Of a DNA stretch of 5,067 bases, positions 1 through 5,067 are shown in pieces. Every line of letters begins with the position of its first letter. Position 1 is the stretch's first letter. A program made the translations under genes and the position numbers. Below the pieces are notes generated by a model. The model did not search any database, was not told the DNA's origin, and saw only the letters and a list, made by a program, of their open reading frames with translations. The stretch lies in the NCBI GenBank assembly GCA_009787135.1, contig WRGP01000094.1, forward strand, positions 1-5,067, written 5' to 3'. The DNA comes from Bacillota bacterium. Lineage in GTDB: Bacteria; Bacillota; Clostridia; Christensenellales; Aristaeellaceae.

Positions 1-27
1 TACAGCTCCTCCGCCTGCTTGCTTTGT

Positions 28-44
28 CTGGCGGCCACCGCCGG
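28..44. repeat. short GC-rich hairpin upstream of tldD
   Basis: CTGGCGG pairs with CCGCCGG around a CCA loop, giving seven base pairs including one G-T wobble. No T-rich stretch follows on either strand, so it is not a standard intrinsic terminator. It may simply reflect base composition. Confidence 0.3.
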
Positions 45-99
45 CGGGACTGATACCCCCCGCAAGCCGCGGTTCACGCGGGCCGGGGCGTGGCAGCGG

Positions 100-116
100 C
101 GGCGCCTCAGGCGCCG
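100..116. repeat. short perfect hairpin just before the tldD ribosome binding site
   Basis: CGGCGCC and GGCGCCG form a perfect seven-pair stem around a TCA loop. It ends 12 nt before the tldD ribosome binding site. No T-run follows on the plus strand, so termination is unlikely. If the transcript starts upstream, this stem would sit in the 5' leader and could influence message stability or ribosome access. That role is inference only. Confidence 0.4.
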
Positions 117-128
117 GATTACAACCCC

Positions 129-135
129 AAGGAGG
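129..135 (+). promoter_or_regulatory. ribosome binding site of tldD
   Basis: AAGGAGG lies 5 nt before ATG 141, a near-perfect Shine-Dalgarno match at good spacing. It decides the start: a GTG at position 90 is in frame and would add 17 residues (MAAAAPQAPDYNPKEVS), but that extension has no ribosome binding site of its own and is translated straight through the hairpin and the Shine-Dalgarno sequence. Confidence 0.85.
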
Positions 136-140
136 TTTCC

Positions 141-1520
141 ATGCTAAACCCAAGCGTTGCCCTGGAGGTTCTCTTCGCGGCCCTTGCGGAGGGCGGTGAT
201 TTTGCGGAAATCTTTCTGGAGGATCGCCTGAACAACGCCCTGGTCATGCGCGGCGATACGGTCGAGACCGTCAGCACGGGCCGAACCCACGGCGCGGGCA
301 TCCGCATCTTTCACCGGCTTCGCTGTATATACGCCTATACAAACGATACCAGCGTCCAAGGGCTCAGGGACTGCGCCGCTCAGGCCGCCGCCGCGGTTCG
401 GTCCGCGCCCCGGAACCTGAACATCGTCTTGACCGAACGGCATATTGACAATATCCACGGCATCGGCCAGTACCCCGGCGATACGGCGCACAAAGCGCGT
501 TTGCGCCTCATGGCGAACGTCACCCGGGCCGCGCGGGCCGTAAGCCCTGAGATCATTCAGGCGCAATGCCGCTATGCGGACAGCGACCAAAGGGTCTGGA
601 TCGCCAACAGCGAGGGCGTGTTCGCGCACGACCGCCGCGTCTACACGCGTATCGCGGCTCTCGCCGTCGCGTCTAACGGCAAGGAGAATCAGGTCGGCTT
701 TGAAGGGCCCGGCGCCATGCGGGGCATTGAACTGTTTGACACCGTAGATCCCGAAACCATGGGCAAACAAGCCGCCACGCGCGCCGTGACCATGCTGCAC
801 GCGCCCGTGTGCCCGGCCGGCATCATGCCGGTGGCCATTGCCAGCGCGTTTGGCGGCGTGGTCTTTCATGAGGCGTGCGGCCATTCCCTTGAGGCCGCCA
901 GCGTGGCGCGGGGCCAGAGCGAATTTGCCGGCAAGATAGGGCAAAAAATCGCCGCGGAATGCGTCACGGCCATTGACGACGGCACCGAGCCTAACAGCTG
1001 GGGCAGCCTCAACGTTGACGACGAGGGCATGCCAACGCGGCGGAACGTCCTCATCGAAAACGGCATCCTCAAGGGGTATCTTATCGATAAGCTGAACGGC
1101 CTGCGCATGGGCATGCCCTCTACGGGGTCCGGCCGGCGTGAGAGCTACCAATACGCGCCGACCTCGCGCATGACCAACACCTACATAGCGCCCGGGCGTG
1201 ACGATGATGAGCAGATCATCGCCTCCATGGGAGAGGGGTTATACGCCGCCTCCATGGGCGGCGGCTCCGTGGACCCTGCCACAGGCATGTTCAACTTTGC
1301 CGTGGACGAGGGGTATCTCGTCAAAAACGGAAAGGTCGATACGCCCGTGCGCGGCGCGTCCCTGATCGGCCGCGGCAGCGAGGTGCTCATGAAAATCGAC
1401 CGCGTGGGCAAAGGGCTCGCGTGCGGCCAGGGCATGTGCGGCGCCATGAGCGGCAGCGTGCCGACAAACGTCGGCCAGCCCATGATCCGCATCAGCCGTC
1501 TAACGGTTGGAGGGAGGTAA
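141..1520 (+). CDS. tldD: TldD, zinc metallopeptidase subunit of TldD/TldE
   Basis: This 459-residue protein is the catalytic subunit of the cytoplasmic TldD/TldE peptidase, and its length is normal for the family. The metal-binding motif HEACGH (HExxxH) is at residues 243-248, with E244 as the expected catalytic base. The GMCG segment with C433 near the C-terminus matches the conserved cysteine that, in the E. coli structure as I recall it, is the third metal ligand. Other family signatures include the STGSGRR segment before residue 340, NTYIAPG further on, and the closing SVPTNVGQP...LTVGG. In E. coli the complex trims the microcin B17 leader and degrades the antitoxin CcdA; in other bacteria the substrate is generally unknown. 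The gene is followed after 4 nt by its partner tldE. All key residues are present, with no frameshift. The identity is firm; the substrate here is not known. Confidence 0.95.
   Translation: MLNPSVALEVLFAALAEGGDFAEIFLEDRLNNALVMRGDTVETVSTGRTHGAGIRIFHRLRCIYAYTNDTSVQGLRDCAAQAAAAVRSAPRNLNIVLTERHIDNIHGIGQYPGDTAHKARLRLMANVTRAARAVSPEIIQAQCRYADSDQRVWIANSEGVFAHDRRVYTRIAALAVASNGKENQVGFEGPGAMRGIELFDTVDPETMGKQAATRAVTMLHAPVCPAGIMPVAIASAFGGVVFHEACGHSLEAASVARGQSEFAGKIGQKIAAECVTAIDDGTEPNSWGSLNVDDEGMPTRRNVLIENGILKGYLIDKLNGLRMGMPSTGSGRRESYQYAPTSRMTNTYIAPGRDDDEQIIASMGEGLYAASMGGGSVDPATGMFNFAVDEGYLVKNGKVDTPVRGASLIGRGSEVLMKIDRVGKGLACGQGMCGAMSGSVPTNVGQPMIRISRLTVGGR
1511..1518 (+). promoter_or_regulatory. ribosome binding site of tldE, overlapping the tldD stop
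   Basis: AGGGAGGT ends on the first base of the tldD TAA stop (1518-1520) and lies 6 nt before ATG 1525. This supports ATG 1525 over an in-frame TTG at 1507, which lies inside tldD and would put the Shine-Dalgarno sequence within the coding region. The arrangement suggests translational coupling of the two subunits. Confidence 0.8.
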
Positions 1521-1524
1521 ACGC

Positions 1525-2862
1525 ATGAATCAAGACCAATTTATCGGCGGTTTGCTCAAAGCGGCCCAAGCCGCCGGCATCGCGGAGGCGGAAGTCTACC
1601 TTCAACGCGAAGAATCCATGCGCGTGCTCGTGCGTGAAAATGAAATAGATGAATACGCCGTCAACACCTCCGGCGGCCTGTCACTGCGCGGTCTGTTCAG
1701 CGGCAAAATGGGCGCCGCGTATACGGAGGTGCCGGACGACGCGGCCGTCAGCATGCTTGTGACCGGCGTGAAGGAGAGCGCGTCGCTGATCACCGATGAG
1801 GATGAGCAGTTCATCTTTGCGGGAAGCCCGTCCTATGCCAGCGTGGACTGCGTGGGTGAACTCGGCTCCCCCGCGGCGCGCGTGGAAATGTCGCTTGCGC
1901 TGGACCGTCTCGGCCGCTCGCTTGATCCGCGCGTCAAGGAACTTGGCGGCATGACAGGCTTGCAGACGACAAAGGAGACCATCCGCATCGTGAACACGCA
2001 CGGGCTAAACCTTTCGCACACAGGCACCTGCTGCGTCGGCTTTATCGAAGCTGTCGCCCGCGAGGGGGACCGCGTGACCACCGGTTTCATGCTGGGCAGA
2101 GGCCTTGGCCTTTCGGACATTCACCCGGAGGATATCGCCAGGGAAGCGGTGGAAGAGGCGGTTTTTCAGCTAAGCGCGTCCCCCTGTGTAAGCGGCGAGA
2201 TACCCGTTATCCTCCGCCACACCGCCATGGCGGATCTGCTCGACACGTTTGCCGGCGTCTTCAGCGCGGACGCGGCGCAGAAAGACTTGTCCCTGCTCAA
2301 GGGCAAGGAGGGTGAGATCATCGCCGCCTCATGCGTTACCCTGGTGGACGATCCGCTCTACCGCGGCGGCATGGCCACCCGGCCGTTCGATGCCGAGGGC
2401 GTGGCGACCTTTGTCAAAAACGTCATTGACGGTGGCGTGCTTACCACGCTGCTGCACAACCTTAAAACCGCCCAAAAGGCAGGCTGCCCGTCCACGGGCA
2501 ACGCGGCGCGCGGCGGGTACAAGGGGGTTATTTCCGTCTCACCGACCAACTTCTACATCAAGCCTGGCCAAAGGGATATAGCGGCCATGACGGCCGCCAT
2601 GGGGAGCGGCCTGGTCATCACCGGCGTAGAAGGCTTGCACGCGGGCGCAAACGAGGTATCCGGCGATTTTTCCCTGCTCGCGCAAGGGTATCTGGTGGAA
2701 AACGGGCAGGCAGGCAGGCCCGTAGAGCAAGTAACCGTCGCGGGCAACTTCTTTACGCTCCTCATGGACATTGTGGAGGTGGGCAACGATTTGCGGCCGT
2801 CCATGGGCACTGTGCTCTGCCCGTCCGTGCGGGTGAAGGCGCTTTCCGTGGCCGGGGAATAA
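1525..2862 (+). CDS. tldE: TldE/PmbA, non-catalytic partner of TldD
   Basis: A 445-residue protein of the PmbA/TldA family (TldE), the usual length. It lacks the HExxxH motif of TldD, as expected for the partner subunit, which is known in E. coli to form a heterodimer with TldD and is needed for proteolysis. Visible family signatures are the STGNAARGG segment (from S323) followed by NFYIKPG, the AMGSGLVITGVEGLHAGAN stretch, SGDFSLLAQGYLVENG, and the C-terminal end with VEVGNDL and PSVRVKALSVAG. The N-terminal half contains the conserved NEIDEYAVNTSGGLSLRG strand region that parallels the 'GDTVETVSTGRTHGAGIRIF' region of TldD, consistent with the two subunits being paralogues. The gene starts 4 nt after tldD and is almost certainly cotranscribed. 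Intact, with no anomaly seen. The symbol pmbA is also used. Confidence 0.93.
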   Translation: MNQDQFIGGLLKAAQAAGIAEAEVYLQREESMRVLVRENEIDEYAVNTSGGLSLRGLFSGKMGAAYTEVPDDAAVSMLVTGVKESASLITDEDEQFIFAGSPSYASVDCVGELGSPAARVEMSLALDRLGRSLDPRVKELGGMTGLQTTKETIRIVNTHGLNLSHTGTCCVGFIEAVAREGDRVTTGFMLGRGLGLSDIHPEDIAREAVEEAVFQLSASPCVSGEIPVILRHTAMADLLDTFAGVFSADAAQKDLSLLKGKEGEIIAASCVTLVDDPLYRGGMATRPFDAEGVATFVKNVIDGGVLTTLLHNLKTAQKAGCPSTGNAARGGYKGVISVSPTNFYIKPGQRDIAAMTAAMGSGLVITGVEGLHAGANEVSGDFSLLAQGYLVENGQAGRPVEQVTVAGNFFTLLMDIVEVGNDLRPSMGTVLCPSVRVKALSVAGE

Positions 2863-2904
2863 ACGGAAAGGCAAAAAAAGAACAGGCCGAAGCTTATCCC
2901 AAGC

Positions 2905-2930
2905 GGACGGACAGCAGGAGCCGTCCGTCC
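2905..2930. terminator. inverted repeat between convergent genes, possible terminator
   Basis: GGACGGAC (2905-2912) is the exact reverse complement of GTCCGTCC (2923-2930). The 10-nt loop can close further by two G-C pairs (2914-2915 with 2920-2921) after one A-C mismatch, leaving an AGGA tetraloop. It lies 42 nt after the tldE stop and 8 nt beyond the stop of the minus-strand gene at 2939, a natural site for a shared terminator. The T-tracts are poor: ATACCTTCTC follows on plus, and on minus the only T-run (complement of A7 at 2873-2879) is 25 nt beyond the stem. A bidirectional terminator is plausible but not proven. Confidence 0.45.
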
Positions 2931-2938
2931 ATACCTTC

Positions 2939-3502
2939 TCATTGCGCTACCGCAAAGCTCCCCAGCATCCGCGCAACGCGCACGCCAAACCATTCCGCCG
3001 CGTCAGCCGGGTAGCATATCGTGATATAAAACGCGCCCTCTCCTTGATCCACAGCATAGCTGACAATATAGTGATTTTCCTCCTCGGTAAAAAACCCATA
3101 CGCGTGAAGATCGGTGAAAATTTCATCGGTCTCAAACTGTTCAGCGTTGCCATAGCGCTCGAGCAGGCTTTGCCTTAGGTCTTTTGCGGCGTCCTCAAAG
3201 GAACGCCCCAATCCAAACGGAGCATACAGGATATCAACCTCATAGCCGGCAAGCCCGTCAGCGCCGGGCAGCCGCAATATGTCAAAACCAATCCCTTCGA
3301 CTTCCGGCTGAACCTCAAGGATCCCCGTATCAAGCCAGATTGAATAGCCCCTATCGCTATGATAGTACGTCGTTGTGATCGTTTCCTCCATCCCCTCTAT
3401 GAGGATGATTTCCTCACGGGTTTGGGGCGCGGTTTCGTCCGCGCAGGCCATGGGCATGATCAAGAGCATCAGGGCCATCGCCATGAGCAGCATTTTTTTC
3501 AT
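2939..3502 (-). CDS. small secreted protein of unknown function
   Basis: A 187-residue protein whose first 21 residues form a classic signal peptide: MKK, a Met/Leu-rich hydrophobic core, then ACA before D22, which fits signal peptidase I. C20 is preceded by PMA, a poor lipobox, so a lipoprotein is less likely. The mature part is acidic and has no cysteine apart from C157-like position in TICYPADAAEWFG near the C-terminus. The region around YYHSDRGYSIWLDTG, and the ending with a beta-strand (AFYITICYP) plus an amphipathic helix (AAEWFGVRVARMLGSF), recalls small Mog1/PsbP-like (DUF1795-type) extracytoplasmic domains; this is a weak impression, not an identification. It follows the Cys-rich gene by 88 nt on the same strand and may belong to the same operon. 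The start is set by a strong ribosome binding site. It is certainly a gene, but no function can be assigned. Confidence 0.85.
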   Translation of the reverse strand: MKKMLLMAMALMLLIMPMACADETAPQTREEIILIEGMEETITTTYYHSDRGYSIWLDTGILEVQPEVEGIGFDILRLPGADGLAGYEVDILYAPFGLGRSFEDAAKDLRQSLLERYGNAEQFETDEIFTDLHAYGFFTEEENHYIVSYAVDQGEGAFYITICYPADAAEWFGVRVARMLGSFAVAQ

Positions 3503-3507
3503 ATCTT

Positions 3508-3514
3508 CCCTCCT
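3508..3514 (-). promoter_or_regulatory. ribosome binding site of the 187-residue secreted protein
   Basis: Read on the minus strand, AGGAGGG lies 5 nt before the ATG whose A is at 3502. It selects this start over the in-frame methionines at codons 4 and 7. The 88-nt gap between the upstream gene's stop and this start (3503-3590) contains a TATAGA and a GATAAA on the minus strand, but no -35 box at proper spacing, so no promoter is called. Confidence 0.8.
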
Positions 3515-3590
3515 TTGCCTTCTATACCCAACAGACGAACCAAGGGCCGATATTCTTGCACCGTACGCTTTATCATGCGCGCACCTATAG

Positions 3591-4379
3591 TCACGGCCTG
3601 CCCTGCGGGCCTCCTTGCGCGCCTCCGCTCCGCGGGTTTCCTCCCTGCGCGCCGTCTTCTTCCGGCGCGCCTTCAGGCCTTGGCGTGGGCGGCTGCGTGG
3701 GCCTTGTCTTCATAAACGCATCCTGCGGGGCCCATCCCAGCTCTTTTCCGTCGGACTTTCCTTCGTATCCGCCGGCTGTTGGGGAAGAATCTATACGATA
3801 ATACGCTGCTTTGCCATCCGGCCCGCTGGTCGTATACGGCGTCGGCGCGGGATTTCTCGTATACGGGCATGCAATGTCCACATGCACGCACCAATGAACT
3901 TTGCAATGAGGGCAAAGGGAATGGTCCTTTCCATTGCAGAGATACCCATGGCAATACGAGCATACCCTGAGGTGATCCGCGGCCTTCAAGCAGCCCCAAT
4001 GGCCGCAGGGCAATATCGTGTGATTGCCAATTTTTGTGGATCGGCCACAGGCAGGACAAATTTCATCGGTGTCTGGAATTTCTTCCAGTTCATAGGCCAG
4101 CTCCGTGACATACGGCGCCGCGTCTTGCGTAAGGGCGATCTGCGCCTGCCCGAAGCTGATCTCTTCCATTCCGTCTTCCGTCCAGATCCGCACGATCGCC
4201 TCCCCATGGATATACCCAAAGGCGATCGGCTTTTCGGCTTCCGCCAGCGCAACGTCGTACCCGCCGCACACGAAGCGGCCGTCAACGACGTTGACGACCA
4301 CCTCCTCCAAAGCCAACGCGCCGGCGCATACGGCCAACGTTCCCCAAACCGCCGCGAAAAGGAAAGCTTTCTTTTTCAT
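3591..4379 (-). CDS. secreted Cys/His-rich protein with zinc-finger-like cluster, unknown family
   Basis: A 262-residue protein in four parts. Residues 1-23 are a signal peptide (MKKKAFLF, hydrophobic core, ALA cleavage site before L24). Residues 25-107 are an acidic, strand-rich domain with one cysteine (C38). Residues 108-171 hold 11 cysteines and 8 histidines: C108-x2-C111, H120, C125-x-H127-x2-C130, H136, C140-x2-C143-x4-C148-x4-H153, C156-x2-C159-x4-C164-x-H166, C171. The last two units are a tandem repeat. The first half resembles a RING pattern but has H136 where a close cysteine would be expected, so it is not a proper RING. Residues 172-262 are a probably disordered tail rich in Pro, Gly and Gln. 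The natural readings are a zinc- or other metal-binding module or a disulfide-rich one. It starts 16 nt after the HlyD-type adaptor gene ends, so probably cotranscribed with it. I do not recognise a characterised family, and no function is assigned. Confidence 0.85.
   Translation of the reverse strand: MKKKAFLFAAVWGTLAVCAGALALEEVVVNVVDGRFVCGGYDVALAEAEKPIAFGYIHGEAIVRIWTEDGMEEISFGQAQIALTQDAAPYVTELAYELEEIPDTDEICPACGRSTKIGNHTILPCGHWGCLKAADHLRVCSYCHGYLCNGKDHSLCPHCKVHWCVHVDIACPYTRNPAPTPYTTSGPDGKAAYYRIDSSPTAGGYEGKSDGKELGWAPQDAFMKTRPTQPPTPRPEGAPEEDGAQGGNPRSGGAQGGPQGRP
3611..3653 (-). repeat. short direct repeat encoding the GAQGG motif
   Basis: Two 13-nt copies, plus-strand CTCCTTGCGCGCC at 3611-3623 and CTCCCTGCGCGCC at 3641-3653, differ at one base and are 30 nt apart. 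They encode GAQGG at residues 253-257 and 243-247 of the Cys/His-rich protein. This marks the tail as low-complexity sequence that has probably grown by local duplication. Confidence 0.5.
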
Positions 4380-4384
4380 CATAA

Positions 4385-4390
4385 CACCCC
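4385..4390 (-). promoter_or_regulatory. weak ribosome binding site of the Cys/His-rich protein
   Basis: On the minus strand GGGGTG lies between the adaptor's stop codon and two adjacent ATG codons. It is 2 nt before the ATG at 4382 and 5 nt before the ATG at 4379, so the second ATG is preferred. Longer in-frame readings that begin inside the adaptor gene (up to 4487) would put arginine-rich residues before the signal peptide and are rejected. The weak site may rely on translational coupling with the gene ahead. Confidence 0.55.
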
Positions 4391-4395
4391 AACGC

Positions 4396-5067
4396 TTACG
4401 ATTCGTTGCAATACACATTGACAAGCATGCCGGCGCGCATGGCGTCAAACGCGTCAAAATCAATGTAGATCGTGTACTCCGGTTCATCCGTTCCGCTGCT
4501 GCTCAAGCCTGAGATGGACGAAACGACGCCTTCAAGCGGCGCGTTCCGCACATCCGTCAGTTCCAGCCGCACCGTATCGCCTACGGTTACATGCGCCAGA
4601 TCCGCTTCCGTCGCCTGCACGGCGATTTGAAAATCATCCAGCAGGTACAGCGTCGCCAAAAGCTGGTTCTGGCTCACGGTGCCGCCGGGGTTTACGTCAA
4701 CGGAAGCAACGACCGCAGCATAGCCCGAGACAATTTGACGCGTCGGATACAGGTTGTACGCGAGCGATCCGGTAACCGTTTCAAACAGCGGATCACCCCG
4801 CCTGACCTGCTGCCCCTGGCGGACATGCATGGCGAAAATGCTGCCGTCCGCCGTAATGGGGATATTCGCCTTCCGCGCGATTTTGCCGTTTCCAATCTTG
4901 GACGCCGCGTTAAAATCATGGCTCCTGAAGATCGCGACATTGTCGTCCATCACAAGGCTGCCGCTTGTGACCTCCACCGTATACGACTTTCCGTTTACGG
5001 CGGAAACAAAACCCTCGCCCACCCTGTCGGCGCTGGCCCGGCTGCCGATATACACGCTCTCCCCCCC
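4396..5067 (-). CDS. HlyD-family efflux adaptor (membrane fusion protein), N-terminus missing
   Basis: The C-terminal 223 residues of an adaptor protein; the frame stays open to the window edge, and the GTG at 5055 is an internal valine, not a start. In the visible part, residues 75-96 (GSIFAMHV...GDPLFE) and 115-140 (GYAAVVASVDVNPGGTVSQN) are the two halves of a lipoyl-like domain, the hallmark of these proteins. They are followed by a beta-barrel domain (DFQIAVQATEADLAHVTVGD, then the IDFDAFDAMRAGM strands). The ~70 residues before the first half form a beta-rich region (SYTVEVTSG...VAIFRSHDF). Such adaptors anchor in the membrane and link an inner-membrane transporter to the outside; in Firmicutes the partner is usually a MacB/YknYZ-type ABC transporter. 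None is visible here, and it may lie beyond 5067. The missing N-terminus should hold the membrane anchor. The gene is the first of a three-gene minus-strand row. Confidence 0.85.
   Translation of the reverse strand, partial: GGESVYIGSRASADRVGEGFVSAVNGKSYTVEVTSGSLVMDDNVAIFRSHDFNAASKIGNGKIARKANIPITADGSIFAMHVRQGQQVRRGDPLFETVTGSLAYNLYPTRQIVSGYAAVVASVDVNPGGTVSQNQLLATLYLLDDFQIAVQATEADLAHVTVGDTVRLELTDVRNAPLEGVVSSISGLSSSGTDEPEYTIYIDFDAFDAMRAGMLVNVYCNES

Larger units (their letters stand above)
1..140. other. upstream region of tldD, no clear gene
   Basis: This GC-rich leader shows no convincing -35/-10 promoter pair. One plus-strand frame is open from position 3 to a TGA at 51-53 and reads QLLRLLALSGGHRRRD; this could be the C-terminal end of an upstream gene, but 16 codons are too few to judge. 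Two other plus frames stay open past 140, which is expected in GC-rich DNA, and their translations are Arg/Pro/Gly-rich and unlike a protein. The stretch holds two short hairpins, listed separately, and the tldD ribosome binding site. Confidence 0.4.

Noticed and set aside
144..1151. A 335-codon open frame on the minus strand inside tldD
   Set aside because: It is fully antisense to a clearly identified tldD. The translation is rich in Arg, Ala, Gly, Val and His with no recognisable domain, and such mirror frames are common in GC-rich coding DNA.
2249..2581. A 110-codon plus-strand frame within tldE
   Set aside because: An out-of-frame reading inside a conserved gene, composed mostly of Arg, Ser, Pro and Thr, as expected of a shifted frame.
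2942..3178. A 78-codon plus-strand frame after tldE, considered as a possible small peptide or RiPP precursor
   Set aside because: It is antisense to the well-supported secreted protein gene, has no Shine-Dalgarno sequence before its start, and lacks a leader/core layout.
3434..3502. Lipoprotein signal in the 187-residue protein (cysteine at residue 20)
   Set aside because: The residues before C20 are PMA, lacking the Leu/Val/Ile usually found three positions before the cysteine, whereas ACA before D22 fits signal peptidase I well.
3503..3590. A promoter for the 187-residue protein gene (TATAGA on the minus strand near 3523)
   Set aside because: No -35-like hexamer is found at 16-18 nt spacing; the best TTG-containing candidate is only 11 nt away.
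4006..4058. A genuine RING finger in the secreted protein
   Set aside because: The spacing C-x2-C-x13-C-x-H-x2-C fits at first, but the next cysteine expected 2 residues after C130 is absent and only H136 is available. It is therefore described as RING-like only.
3615..4421. A 268-codon open frame on the plus strand across the Cys/His-rich gene
   Set aside because: The minus-strand reading has a signal peptide, ordered Cys/His spacing and a plausible position behind the adaptor gene. The plus reading is Arg-rich with no motif and no good ribosome binding site.

Overview
The window is GC-rich bacterial DNA holding two gene groups that converge near position 2900. Strong AGGAGG-type ribosome binding sites, short and fully coding spacing, Sec-type signal peptides with 'MKK' starts, and an adaptor of the HlyD/YknX type suggest a high-GC member of the Firmicutes (Clostridia-like, possibly a gut or environmental lineage). 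This placement is an inference from style; there is no rRNA or other taxonomic marker.

Plus strand, 141-2862: a two-gene tldD-tldE operon (4-nt gap, with the second ribosome binding site lying over the first stop codon). TldD carries the HExxxH zinc-metalloprotease motif and the C-terminal metal-ligand cysteine. TldE (PmbA-type) is its non-catalytic partner. Together they should form the cytoplasmic TldD/E peptidase that degrades small unfolded peptides and, in some bacteria, matures modified peptides. No precursor peptide gene is visible here. The 140 nt upstream of tldD have two short GC-rich hairpins and no convincing promoter; the only possible trace of an upstream gene is a 16-codon open stretch ending at 53.

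Minus strand, 5067 down to 2939: three genes in a row. First is the C-terminal part of a HlyD-family membrane-fusion/efflux adaptor, cut by the window edge. 16 nt further on is a secreted protein with a very dense Cys/His cluster and a disordered Gly/Pro-rich tail. After another 88 nt comes a small secreted protein of unknown function. All three products should act outside the membrane, so this looks like one envelope or export unit whose transporter (probably a MacB/YknYZ-type ABC system) would lie beyond 5067.

The two groups are separated by 76 nt (2863-2938) with a perfect 8-bp inverted repeat that may act as a terminator. The most interesting item is the secreted Cys/His-rich protein (3591-4379): it has tandem CX2CX4C units with interleaved histidines and a RING-like first half, in an extracytoplasmic protein next to an exporter adaptor. 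I do not recognise it as a characterised family.
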